The translations under genes and the position numbers were made by a program. DNA of 64,000 bases, taken from contig JAFWAC010000029.1 in the NCBI GenBank assembly GCA_017507805.1, positions 82,514-146,513 of the forward strand, in the 5' to 3' direction. This DNA comes from Clostridia bacterium (GTDB lineage Bacteria; Bacillota; Clostridia; Oscillospirales; Acutalibacteraceae). The notes below the pieces were generated by a model. The model did not search any database and had not been told where the DNA came from. It saw only the letters and a program-made list of their open reading frames with translations. This document shows positions 17,967 through 27,776 of this stretch, piece by piece. Every line of letters starts with the position of its first letter. The first letter of the stretch is position 1.

Positions 17967-18851
17967 ATGAAAATTAAAAAAATCAGTTATGAAAAGCAAA
18001 GAACCCTTTTCGGTTATGTTTTTACTGCTCCGTTTATTATCGGAACACTTGTGTTTTTTGCCTATCCTGTAATTTATTCAATGCTTTTTGCTCTCGGGTC
18101 ATTTGAGGGTAATACAAGCGTTGATAATATGAGCTTTGTCGGTTTTGCCAATTTCAAGGCACTTTTCGGTAAGGATATAAATTTCATGCCGGACTTTGCA
18201 AAGGCAATTGCTAACGCATTAATCAATACACCGCTTATTGTTTTAATATCAATAATATTGGTTATTTGTCTTAATAAAAATATTAAGCTTAAGGGTGTGT
18301 TCAGGGTTATATTTTTCCTGCCCTTTGTTTTGGGTAACGGCTTGATTTACCAGACACTTATGTATTCGGGCTCGACCTCGGATACGATGGTAATGCTCAA
18401 CGGAATTTCTGTTCCGCCGCAGTTTTCAGATTATTTCGGCGAGTTTCTTACAGAGATAATAACCGTTTTACTTGAGCGCTTTACCACCGTTCTTTGGAAA
18501 TCTGGTTTGCCGATACTTTTGTTCCTTTCGGCAATTCAGTCCATACCCGTTTCGGTTTACGAATCGGCTCACTGTGACGGTGCTTCGGAATGGAAAAGCT
18601 TCTGGTTTATCACCCTCCCGATGCTTACTCCGACAATTCTTGTAGTAATTGTTTATACCTTGGTTGATTCCTTCAACGATATAAACAATTCGGTAATGCA
18701 GTATTATCAATATCTCGCATTCAAGACATATCAACATTCCTACGCATCTGCTATGGCATGGACATATTTCTTGTTTGTAATTTTACTTATTTTGGCGGTA
18801 ACAGCCATAACCAGAAAGTATGTATTCTATAACACGGAGAAAAGGAGCTGA
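17967..18851 (+). CDS. sugar ABC permease, MalF/UgpA type
   Basis: A 294-residue CUT1 permease with six helices. The EAA-type loop is YESAHCDGASEWKSFWFITL about 90 residues from the end. The start FGYVFTAPFIIGTLVFFAYP is typical of the MalF/UgpA side. It is separated by 5 bases from a MalG-type gene (18857), making the most obvious permease pair in the locus. The preceding gene ends 14 bases before it. Confidence 0.9.
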   Translation: MKIKKISYEKQRTLFGYVFTAPFIIGTLVFFAYPVIYSMLFALGSFEGNTSVDNMSFVGFANFKALFGKDINFMPDFAKAIANALINTPLIVLISIILVICLNKNIKLKGVFRVIFFLPFVLGNGLIYQTLMYSGSTSDTMVMLNGISVPPQFSDYFGEFLTEIITVLLERFTTVLWKSGLPILLFLSAIQSIPVSVYESAHCDGASEWKSFWFITLPMLTPTILVVIVYTLVDSFNDINNSVMQYYQYLAFKTYQHSYASAMAWTYFLFVILLILAVTAITRKYVFYNTEKRS

Positions 18852-18856
18852 TATAT

Positions 18857-19786
18857 ATGGGAAATTTTTTGATCGGCGCTAAAAATTTTGCAATCAAATG
18901 CAAAAACAAGAACTTTTATCTTTCGCGTATATTGCTCTATTTTTTCTTGCTTTGCGTTTCTTTTGTTTACCTGTTTCCGTTTCTTAAAATGATTATCAAT
19001 TCCATAATGACCTATACCGACCTTAACGACCCGGCGGTTACATGGATACCCCATAGCATTTACCCCAAAAACTATAAAATAGCGCTTTATTATCTTAATA
19101 TTCATATTAACGGTATAAATTCGCTTATTATAACACTTCTTTCGACAGTAGGGCATATAATTTCCTGCTCGTTTATAGCATACGGCTTCGCGAGATTTAC
19201 CTTCAAAATGAAAAATCTGTTATTTGCTATTGTTGTGTTCAGTATTATAATCCCTCCGCAGGTGCTTATATTACCGCAGTATATATATTACTTAAAGCTG
19301 GACTTTTTAAATACATATCTGCCAATTGTTTTGCCCTGCTTTTTCGGTTACGGCTTAAGAGGCGGTCTGTTTATTTATATTTTCAGACAAAATTTCTTGG
19401 GGCTACCTCTTGAAATAGAGGATGCGGCTGCGGTTGACGGCTACGGTCCGTTGCGCACATGGGCATTCATAGTAATGCCGAATGCCAAAAACACCGCGTT
19501 GGTTGCTTTCCTTGTGTCGTTTGTATGGCATTGGAACGATTATTATGAGCCTTCGTATTATCTTACCTTCCAAGACAAGCTGCCCTTGCCGGCAATGCTT
19601 AATAATGTACTTACAGCCAAATCCGACTATTACACCGCAATGCTTAATGACACCTTGGACAGGTTGGTTACAGACGGTGTAATAATGGCGGCAATCTTTA
19701 TATGCACAATACCTCTGCTTATACTGTATTTTGTTTTACAGCGAGGATTTATGCAGGGGCTTGAGCGAAGCGGACTTGTTGAATAA
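18857..19786 (+). CDS. carbohydrate ABC permease, MalG type
   Basis: A 309-residue CUT1 permease. The EAA loop reads LEIEDAAAVDGYGPLRTWAF, and helices are spaced as in MalG. The ribosome binding site AAGGAG overlaps the stop of the MalF-type partner upstream, indicating coupling. It should form a heterodimer with 17967. No ATPase gene is present. Confidence 0.9.
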   Translation: MGNFLIGAKNFAIKCKNKNFYLSRILLYFFLLCVSFVYLFPFLKMIINSIMTYTDLNDPAVTWIPHSIYPKNYKIALYYLNIHINGINSLIITLLSTVGHIISCSFIAYGFARFTFKMKNLLFAIVVFSIIIPPQVLILPQYIYYLKLDFLNTYLPIVLPCFFGYGLRGGLFIYIFRQNFLGLPLEIEDAAAVDGYGPLRTWAFIVMPNAKNTALVAFLVSFVWHWNDYYEPSYYLTFQDKLPLPAMLNNVLTAKSDYYTAMLNDTLDRLVTDGVIMAAIFICTIPLLILYFVLQRGFMQGLERSGLVE

Positions 19787-19808
19787 TTTGCGGTGAGAGG
19801 GAGTTAAT

Positions 19809-20717
19809 ATGAAAAATAATAATTTAAGAGTTTACCGCAGTAATTGGTTTCAAAGAAATTATAAGGGTTATTTGTTTATCCTGCCTTTCTTTGCTTTGTT
19901 TTTCCTTTTCACAATCTTGCCTGTTGCAACATCGATTTACCAAAGCTTTACTTCTTACAATATGCTGCAGCCTGCAAAATTTGTCGGATTGGACAATTAC
20001 AAGAATTTGTTTTTGAACGATGACGTTTTCATGCTTTCTATCAAAAACACGGCACAGCTGGCAGTTATTGTAGGACCCTTGAGCTTTGTGCTGTCATTCG
20101 TAATGGCATGGATAATTTCCACCCTTAAATTCAGAAGTGTATTTTCCTTGGCGTTTTATGTTCCGTCCATTACAAGCGGCGTTGCAATGTCGGTGGTGTG
20201 GATGTATATTTTCGCCCCTGACAGATACGGTCTTTTGAATAACATGCTTCTTAAAACAGGCATAATAACCGACCCGATACTCTGGACTATGGATACGGAT
20301 AAGATACTTGGAGTGGTTATATTTATTTCTGCATGGATGAGTATGGGTACAGGCTTCCTGACCTTTTTGGCAGGTATCCGTTCCATTCCTCCGGAATATT
20401 TAGAGGCGGCAAGAATTGACGGTCTTAACGGTAAGCTTCAGGAATTCAGATATATCGTTTTCCCTGTTATGAAGCCTCAGTGCCTTTTTGCTTCAATAAA
20501 CTCTATCGTAGCCTCCTTGGGTGCTTATGATATAGCGGTTGCCGTAGCGGGAATGCCAAGCCCGGAATATTGCGCGCACACAATTGTGGCACATCTTTTT
20601 GACTATGCGTTCACAAGATTTGACATGGGCTATGCCTCGGCGATTGCTACATTCCTGTTTGTGTTGAGCTATCTCTTGGGTATTGTTGTGAGAAAAATGT
20701 TTGCATCGGATGATTGA
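19809..20717 (+). CDS. sugar ABC permease, MalF/UgpA type (second copy)
   Basis: A 302-residue CUT1 permease with EAA loop EYLEAARIDGLNGKLQEFRY and N-terminal KGYLFILPFFALFFLFTILP. It has no adjacent MalG partner downstream, so its most likely mate is the MalG-type gene at 12720. The locus thus encodes two importers whose genes are interleaved with accessory genes. The next gene begins 14 bases after its stop. Confidence 0.9.
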   Translation: MKNNNLRVYRSNWFQRNYKGYLFILPFFALFFLFTILPVATSIYQSFTSYNMLQPAKFVGLDNYKNLFLNDDVFMLSIKNTAQLAVIVGPLSFVLSFVMAWIISTLKFRSVFSLAFYVPSITSGVAMSVVWMYIFAPDRYGLLNNMLLKTGIITDPILWTMDTDKILGVVIFISAWMSMGTGFLTFLAGIRSIPPEYLEAARIDGLNGKLQEFRYIVFPVMKPQCLFASINSIVASLGAYDIAVAVAGMPSPEYCAHTIVAHLFDYAFTRFDMGYASAIATFLFVLSYLLGIVVRKMFASDD

Positions 20718-20731
20718 TAGGAGAGATTTCT

Positions 20732-23700
20732 ATGAAAACAGTAAAGAAAATTGAGAGCCTTGATTATTTTGACGGTTTAGTGCAGAATTTAGAGCTTTGG
20801 GCAGACAAGCGCAATTACAATGGCGAAACAAGCTACAAGCAGACGGCGCCCTTGTATGAGCCTGCAGATTTAAAGGTTAAAGAGGATTTTTCTTTTAAAC
20901 CTATTGACAAATGGATTCCCGAGGACGGCGAAAAGCCGTGTGTATATTCAATTATTCATCAACATTCAAGGAGATATTATTGCGCAAATATGAAAGCAAG
21001 CGCACACGAATTTGAAGCCTTGCAGGATTTGGGCGGTATCCGACTGACGGCTTCGCGCGATAATGTTGCAGTGGAAATTGAGGTGTCGGACGAGGGGGTT
21101 CTTTACTTCACGGTCGCCACGGTTGTTCTTGAAAAGGCAGGCGAGTCTCAGTTTGTTGAATTTTCCGAGCCGTCACGCAGATTTATAAGACTTGTTTGTC
21201 AGCCGGCAGACCCCGATGACGAGCTTGATTTTTATCCCCACGAGATTATTTCGGCAGAGGTTTTCTCTGCAAATTCCGCAAATCAGAAAAAGGCACTTGT
21301 TGCAACCGTTGATAACGGGATTGAAAGCCCTGTGCTTTTCCCTGAGAATTTTTCTGATGACGGTAATGAGCAAATCATACCCCTTTCCGGTATCTGGAAA
21401 TTTACAGACTGTCCCGATGAAAAATATTGGCGAACCGATACAGATGTCACCGATTGGAAGGATATACCTGTTCCGGGCGACCTTGACCATAACGGCTCGG
21501 AGGTTTTAAAAACCGAAAGGGAAAAATCCGATAAAAGAAGCTCAGGTGCTTCTTCAGTTTACACACAGAGAATTCATATCCCTGCGGATATGGAGGGAAA
21601 AAACATTGTTTTGCGCTTTGAATCGGCGGTTGTTTATTCTCGCGTTTTTGTCAACGGCTGTTTCGTTTGCTCACACAGAGGCGCTATGACACCATTTGAT
21701 TGTGACATAACCGACTATGTCAAACCCGGTATGGACGCAATCATCACTGTTCTGACCGTTCTCGAAAGGAATTTCCCCGATTTTGCAATGGTGCGCGGCT
21801 TGGCGGGTTATGTCTGGCTTATTGCTTTGCCCGATACAGTACCCTCTGTGTTGCGTGTTACCAACGATTTAGACGATGCTTTCAACGGCTTGCTTTATAT
21901 AAGAGAAAAGCTTCACTATTTCAAAGAAAAAGATAATTCTGAGATGGTATACAAGCTTTACTCACCTGACGGCAAAGAGGTGGATTTACAGCTTATCGGC
22001 ACCGAGGATAAGGGTGACGGCAGTGTTATTAAAACCTATAAGGTTTCTGCACCCGAGCTTTGGTCTGCTGAAACACCCAGGCTTTACACCTTGGAAGCGG
22101 AGCTTGTTTGTGACGGTAAGCGTGTTTTCCGTCACATTAAGAAGACAGGATTTAAAAGTGTCAGGGTGGTAGGTAACAGGCTTTATGTCAACGGTAAAGA
22201 GGAAAAGCTGCGCGGTGTGAATTGGATGTGTCTCGATCCGTTTAACGGTCTGGCTTCTAATTATGAAAGTGACAGAGAGTCGCTTATCAAGTTTAAAGCG
22301 GCTAACCTGAATTTCATACGCACCTCACACAACCCTCAAAAGAAATATGTTCATGAGCTTTGTGACGAGCTTGGTATTTATGTTGAGGAGGAAGCCGCAG
22401 TAGTATTCCTTTCTCGGTGGACACCCTGCAGCTATGAGAAGTTTGATTTTCTTGTAAATCCCAAATTCCGTTCTCTTTTCATGGAAAAGTATGCTCAGAT
22501 GATGGCAAATGCAATTTCACACACAAGCATACTTTATTACTCATTGGGCAACGAAAGCGATTGGAGCGATACTGTTAAAGTCGGCAGGGAATATATGAAA
22601 GCGGCAGACCCATTGAAGCCGCATAAATTCTCTTGGGGCTGGTCGCACGCGGTTGATGCGGTTGAAATTATGAGTGAGCATTACACCAATCCCCAATATA
22701 TGGGAGAGGTTTCACAAACCTCTGTAATGTACGATGAACATTCACACACCACGGGTGAAATTCCTGAAAAGATTGAACAGGACCCTGCCCGCCGCGACTT
22801 TTTCTCATACAGATTGAAGGAAATCTGGGAGAATGCTTACAATAAGCCCGGCGGTCTCGGAATTGCCATTTGGAACGGCCGCCCGTTTGACGGAATAAAG
22901 AACGGCGAGCACGGGGTAGATTTCACCCGTAAGTGGGGCGAGCTGGATTTCTGGAACAGGGCAAAGCCGGAATATTGGATTATGCGTAAAATGTTCTCGC
23001 CTGTCAGCATAGATGAAAGTGTTACTTACAGAATTCCGTCTCACGGAAACAAGCTGCAGATTGCAGTTCAGAACCGTTACTGTCAGCTCGATTTCAGTGC
23101 CATAGAAATGGTTTGCCTGCTTAACGGTGAGGAGCATCCGGCTAAGCTTCCGATGCTGGAGCCTGGCGAAAAGGGCTATATTTCGATTGTCAGCGAGGAT
23201 TGGAAAGCCGGAGACAGGGTCGAGCTTTATTTCTACCGCAATGATGACCATATCGGCAACACAATACTTGACCAATTCGAATTCATAATCGAAAAGCCTG
23301 TTCAGAAATTACCTTATAATATCCCCACCGATGATGTTATGCCCAGCTTCTATGACATTCAGGTTGAGGCGCAGATAAACGGCGGAGAGATGCACTTCCT
23401 GTTCGGAAGATGGGATTGCACCATTCACACCGCTAAATTCAAGGGTAAAACGGTAATTAAAGAAGGTCCGTTCTTAAATCTCGGAACAAATTTCCCGCTG
23501 ACCTTTGAAAGCTCGGACAGCCGAGAGATTATCAACGAAAAGGATTATGTTGCAATAAGTAACATTCACCGTTACAAGGAGCTTGATAATCCTGTTAAGA
23601 TGATTCAGAAATTCTATAAAAACGGTAAGTTTGAGGTTACATTCAGCCTCACCTTACCCAACGGTAATATGATTGACGAGGTTGGCGTGACCTACAAGCT

Positions 23701-24166
23701 GAAAAATGTTGTCCGTCAGGCATGGAGCAAAAAGTCCACAATAATCACCTCATATCCGAAAGAGCATGTGGGCAGACTTGTCGGGGATATTCCGAGAAAT
23801 CGCCCTGAGGGAATTGAGGATAAGCTCACAAAGCCTGCATGGCATTGGCAGGATGACGAATGTCAATTCTACTTAAAGGATAATCCCGACTTTAAGTCAA
23901 CGAGAGATTTCAGAGCTTCAAAGAACAATTACTATTATGTTGCGGCAATCCGTGATGATGGTTTGGGCTTGGCTGCAGTTTCAAACGGTCATGGCGGAAG
24001 CGTTCGTTTTGAAATTGCGGAAAATGATGATGTTCTTATAAATGTTAATTCAATGTTTGGCTATAAAATCCCCGGCGAATTTGGTGCTTATTACCGTGCA
24101 ATGCCGTGTGAAAGCGGCGAGTATACAGGTACGGTTAGCCTCCAATTCTTTGATTTGAAAGGATAA
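20732..24166 (+). CDS. cytoplasmic GH2 glycosidase, beta-galactosidase-like
   Basis: A 1144-residue glycoside hydrolase family 2 enzyme with no signal peptide. Order: an extra N-terminal beta domain (1-200), GH2 sugar-binding domain (about 215-400), immunoglobulin-like domain, TIM barrel from about residue 490 (LRGVNWMCLDPFNG, NFIRTSHNPQ), and C-terminal beta domains. The acid/base is E608 in SLGNES. The nucleophile is E669 in YDEHSH, which aligns with the CEYAHAMGN motif of LacZ. ATG 20732 with AGGAGA upstream is preferred to a TTG six codons earlier that overlaps the ribosome binding site. It would act on imported oligosaccharides. The sugar could be galactose or another beta-linked residue. 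Confidence 0.85.
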   Translation: MKTVKKIESLDYFDGLVQNLELWADKRNYNGETSYKQTAPLYEPADLKVKEDFSFKPIDKWIPEDGEKPCVYSIIHQHSRRYYCANMKASAHEFEALQDLGGIRLTASRDNVAVEIEVSDEGVLYFTVATVVLEKAGESQFVEFSEPSRRFIRLVCQPADPDDELDFYPHEIISAEVFSANSANQKKALVATVDNGIESPVLFPENFSDDGNEQIIPLSGIWKFTDCPDEKYWRTDTDVTDWKDIPVPGDLDHNGSEVLKTEREKSDKRSSGASSVYTQRIHIPADMEGKNIVLRFESAVVYSRVFVNGCFVCSHRGAMTPFDCDITDYVKPGMDAIITVLTVLERNFPDFAMVRGLAGYVWLIALPDTVPSVLRVTNDLDDAFNGLLYIREKLHYFKEKDNSEMVYKLYSPDGKEVDLQLIGTEDKGDGSVIKTYKVSAPELWSAETPRLYTLEAELVCDGKRVFRHIKKTGFKSVRVVGNRLYVNGKEEKLRGVNWMCLDPFNGLASNYESDRESLIKFKAANLNFIRTSHNPQKKYVHELCDELGIYVEEEAAVVFLSRWTPCSYEKFDFLVNPKFRSLFMEKYAQMMANAISHTSILYYSLGNESDWSDTVKVGREYMKAADPLKPHKFSWGWSHAVDAVEIMSEHYTNPQYMGEVSQTSVMYDEHSHTTGEIPEKIEQDPARRDFFSYRLKEIWENAYNKPGGLGIAIWNGRPFDGIKNGEHGVDFTRKWGELDFWNRAKPEYWIMRKMFSPVSIDESVTYRIPSHGNKLQIAVQNRYCQLDFSAIEMVCLLNGEEHPAKLPMLEPGEKGYISIVSEDWKAGDRVELYFYRNDDHIGNTILDQFEFIIEKPVQKLPYNIPTDDVMPSFYDIQVEAQINGGEMHFLFGRWDCTIHTAKFKGKTVIKEGPFLNLGTNFPLTFESSDSREIINEKDYVAISNIHRYKELDNPVKMIQKFYKNGKFEVTFSLTLPNGNMIDEVGVTYKLKNVVRQAWSKKSTIITSYPKEHVGRLVGDIPRNRPEGIEDKLTKPAWHWQDDECQFYLKDNPDFKSTRDFRASKNNYYYVAAIRDDGLGLAAVSNGHGGSVRFEIAENDDVLINVNSMFGYKIPGEFGAYYRAMPCESGEYTGTVSLQFFDLKG

Positions 24167-24171
24167 AAACT

Positions 24172-27100
24172 ATGAAAAAACTTATTTCTTTGAAATTGAC
24201 AGCGCTTCTATTGGTTATGATTATGCTGCTTTCTGCCTGTAAGGGCGGCGGTGGCGGCTCAACAGGCGGTAAAAGCGAAAATCCGAGCGCTCAGCTTAAT
24301 ATCAAGAGCCTGAGCGAAATCACAACCGCAACCGACCCCGAATATGCAGATGCACTTGTTGCGGAGACAGAGCTTTATTCAGACGGACTTGTTCATACCG
24401 GTAATGTTAAATATACCGAAAAGGAAGAACTGCCTGATATATCCAAAAAATTTCCTGAAGAGAAGTACAAGAATTATTCTTATAAGGATTTTGAGCATTA
24501 TATCGGCGATGGCTTCAAGAGGTCGGGATATTCTTCAGTAAATGCTGATTATAAGCCCTATACCGCAGTTGAAAGTAAGGTTTTCCAAATAGACTTCGAA
24601 AAGGATTTTGAGGTTAAAAGCGTTACTATCAAATGGTCGGGCAGTAATGCAATAAAGGGCAGAGTGCAGTTTTCTGACGATACCTACTCTTGGTATAATG
24701 CAGGTGAGCAGTTTGTTCTTACCAAAAAGAAAAACGAGATAACCGTTGAAACAAATGAAACTCACAGGCGTTATATGCGTCTTTATTTCCCCACAAGCAT
24801 TAAGATTGAGCAGATTTCTGATGTTACGGTTAATGCCTGCCCAAGCAATCCCACCACAAAAATACCTGACGGTGCGGTTGTAAACAATGTAGCCACACCT
24901 ACTATTTACCCCATAGCAACAAGTGTTGAGGGTGTTAAAAATCCCGTTATCAGCCTTGCAGGCACCTGGAAATTCTGTGCTGAGCCGCAGGCTAATTTCT
25001 GGGAGAACGATGCCGACCTTTCAGAATGGCACGATGTTCCTGTTCCGGGCGACCCCGATAACCTGCATCTCGGCATAAGAACAATCAAGAACAACTCTTT
25101 AGACGAGAACTATCCCACCGCATACAAGCTGAGAACTACAATCCCTAAGGATTATGCAGGCAATGAGATTATCCTTCAGTTGGACGGTGTGCAGTACTAT
25201 TCCCGTATCTTTGTAAACGGTGAGTTGGTACGCGTTCACAGAAACGGTACAACCACATTCAGCTGTCTTATAACCGATTATGTTGAGGCAGGCAAGGATG
25301 CAATTATCACCATCGAGGCTACAACAGAGATAATTCAGGGTGAGTCTTCACTTTATCAGGGTATCACAGGCTATCCCAGACTTATGGCTGTGCCCAAGGA
25401 AAGCATTTCAAGACTTCAGTACGAGGTGGATTTGGATAAATCCTATACTAATGCTACCTTAGATGTATCTGCCTCTGCATTTGCATCTGCTGATAAGATT
25501 AACGGCAAGGTTAAAATTGAGCTTACCGACCCTGACGGCAAGCCCGTTGAGCTTAAAAACAACACCGCAGGCTTTAAGGGTATCTGCGAAGCAACCGTTA
25601 TCAGCAACGAAATAAAGGGAGTTCAGCTTTACAGTGATGAGCATCCTAATCTTTACACATTAACCGCATATATGCTTGATAAGGACGGCAAGGTTACCGA
25701 AACCCTCGTTAAAAAGGTTGGCTTTAAGGAAATTGAGGTTTCAGGTAATAAAGTGCTTGTAAACGGTAAGGAAACAAAGCTCAGGGGAGTTAATTGGATA
25801 AATCTTTCTCCCGAAAAGGGCTTGGTTGCAGATTATTGGTCTGACCGTGAGTCGCTGATTAAGCTTAAAGCGGCAAATGTCAACTATATAAGAACAGCCC
25901 ATCATCCGCAGTTCAGCTATGTTTTTGATATCTGCGATGAGCTTGGCATTTATGTTGAACAGGAATGTGCATTGGCAATGATCTGCCAATGGAACAGCAA
26001 TGTTTATGAGGCTTACGAAAAAATATGTAATCCGAATGAGTCGGATTGGTATCATAACTACTATGCCGAAATGGTAGAGATGGCGCGTTCAAATGCAAGT
26101 CTTCTGTTCTATTCGCTCGGTAATGAGAGTAGCTGGGAAATTAACATAGAAACAGGTGCGGCATATATCAAGAAGGTTGACACCAAGCACCTCACCAAGT
26201 TCTCTTGGGGTTATTTCCAACCCGCAAAAACCTCCACCGATATTTTCAGTGAGCATTATCCCACTAAAGCGTCTATTTATAATATGTCCACCACAGAGGT
26301 TCCTTATGTTTATGATGAATATGCCCATGTTTACGGGCATGTACCATCCTCTTACTATGAAGATCCTTCCCTTGCACTTCATTGGGGATTGGAGGAGCTT
26401 TGGGATTTAGTATATTATCAGGACGGCGGTCTTGGCGGCGCAATTTGGAACGGACGCGATTGGGTAACACTCACCCCAACCGGCACAGAAAAATATTTCT
26501 CAAGATATTGGGGAATTCTTGACACATGGAACCGTGAAAGAGAGGAATATTGGGTTACCAAAAAGGCTTATTCACCAATCCAGATAGACGAGGAAAAGGT
26601 TTATAATGTGCCTTCCGGCGATATTTTGGAATTTGAGGTTGAAAACCGTTACCGCCATACAAATCTTAAGGATATTAAGCTTGAATGTACCGTAAACGGT
26701 AAGGCTGTTGAGGTTACAATGCCTTCTGTCGATATTGCTAAAAAGGGTAAAATTCAGATTAAATACAGCGGCTGGAAGGCAGGCGACATTGTAAAGCTTG
26801 TTTTCAGAGATGATACCGGCAAGCTTGAGAACTACATTGTTGATGAGTATGAGTTTACCTTGGGCGGCAGAAAGGCACCTGAGTTTGCGGCTGTTTCCAA
26901 GGAGGCGGCTCCTGCTATTGCCGATGACGGCACTAAAATCACAGTAACAGGCACCGATTTCAGCATTGAATTTGATAAGACAACCGGTAAGGTTACGGAC
27001 GGTAAATATAAGGGTACAACAGCTATTGTTGGCGGTCCTGAGCTTAATCTCGGCAGACAAGTAACACTTTCAAAATGGAAATTAAGCTCAATCACCTCTA

Positions 27101-27741
27101 AAACAGAGGGAACCGAGGCTGTTATCACCGTTAAGGGTGACTATGCACAGGTTTCAGGCGTCACCTTTAATATAAGGATAGATGCTACCGGCAGAATTGA
27201 TACACAGTTTAATGCTAATTTGCCGGGCGGAGAAAAAATAGAGGAAATGGGTGTTACCTATACCATAAAGGAAGCTAAGGAGCTTAATTGGAGCTCAGAT
27301 GTATTTAATTACTCTGTCTATCCGCAGGCAAGCGTTGGCAGACTTTCCGGCACAGCTCTGGCTCACAGAGCAACCGAAAAGGTGCTTTCAATACTTGAAA
27401 AGCCCACATGGTATAAGTATATGAACACAACCACACTCGGCGTTGAGGATGACGGCACAAACTATACCGATGATTTCCGCGCAAGAAGACACAATGTTTT
27501 CTATGAGCAGGTCACCACAAATGACGATGTTGTTATTACCTTTGAATCAACCGGCAAGGGCTGTGCAAAGATTACTTCAACCGGCGATAAGGATAAAAAT
27601 ATGAACTTCATTCTCGGTGTTGAATGGGGTCATTACACTACAGCCGGAGAGGTATGCTGTAACTATGACAATCCGCCCTCCAAAATCAAAGGTGATTATT
27701 CGGGTAACATTGTTATCCGTCTTGGCGGAGAAAAATATTAA
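24172..27741 (+). CDS. lipid-anchored GH2 glycosidase, tandem copy 1
   Basis: A 1189-residue GH2 enzyme exported as a lipoprotein (lipobox LLSAC, then a Gly-rich tether). Residues about 60-230 form a discoidin-like, F5/8-type region (VFQIDFEKDFEVKSVTIKW, HRRYMRLYF). GH2 sugar-binding, immunoglobulin-like and barrel domains follow (LRGVNWINLSPEKG, NYIRTAHHPQ). The acid/base is E652 (SLGNES) and the nucleophile E716 (YDEYAHVYGH). It is closely similar over its full length to the next gene, so the pair arose by tandem duplication. Surface placement implies it trims polymer before import, unlike its cytosolic relative at 20732. Confidence 0.85.
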   Translation: MKKLISLKLTALLLVMIMLLSACKGGGGGSTGGKSENPSAQLNIKSLSEITTATDPEYADALVAETELYSDGLVHTGNVKYTEKEELPDISKKFPEEKYKNYSYKDFEHYIGDGFKRSGYSSVNADYKPYTAVESKVFQIDFEKDFEVKSVTIKWSGSNAIKGRVQFSDDTYSWYNAGEQFVLTKKKNEITVETNETHRRYMRLYFPTSIKIEQISDVTVNACPSNPTTKIPDGAVVNNVATPTIYPIATSVEGVKNPVISLAGTWKFCAEPQANFWENDADLSEWHDVPVPGDPDNLHLGIRTIKNNSLDENYPTAYKLRTTIPKDYAGNEIILQLDGVQYYSRIFVNGELVRVHRNGTTTFSCLITDYVEAGKDAIITIEATTEIIQGESSLYQGITGYPRLMAVPKESISRLQYEVDLDKSYTNATLDVSASAFASADKINGKVKIELTDPDGKPVELKNNTAGFKGICEATVISNEIKGVQLYSDEHPNLYTLTAYMLDKDGKVTETLVKKVGFKEIEVSGNKVLVNGKETKLRGVNWINLSPEKGLVADYWSDRESLIKLKAANVNYIRTAHHPQFSYVFDICDELGIYVEQECALAMICQWNSNVYEAYEKICNPNESDWYHNYYAEMVEMARSNASLLFYSLGNESSWEINIETGAAYIKKVDTKHLTKFSWGYFQPAKTSTDIFSEHYPTKASIYNMSTTEVPYVYDEYAHVYGHVPSSYYEDPSLALHWGLEELWDLVYYQDGGLGGAIWNGRDWVTLTPTGTEKYFSRYWGILDTWNREREEYWVTKKAYSPIQIDEEKVYNVPSGDILEFEVENRYRHTNLKDIKLECTVNGKAVEVTMPSVDIAKKGKIQIKYSGWKAGDIVKLVFRDDTGKLENYIVDEYEFTLGGRKAPEFAAVSKEAAPAIADDGTKITVTGTDFSIEFDKTTGKVTDGKYKGTTAIVGGPELNLGRQVTLSKWKLSSITSKTEGTEAVITVKGDYAQVSGVTFNIRIDATGRIDTQFNANLPGGEKIEEMGVTYTIKEAKELNWSSDVFNYSVYPQASVGRLSGTALAHRATEKVLSILEKPTWYKYMNTTTLGVEDDGTNYTDDFRARRHNVFYEQVTTNDDVVITFESTGKGCAKITSTGDKDKNMNFILGVEWGHYTTAGEVCCNYDNPPSKIKGDYSGNIVIRLGGEKY

Positions 27742-27776
27742 AAGCTTATAATTTATAATACTATGAGGTGACATTA

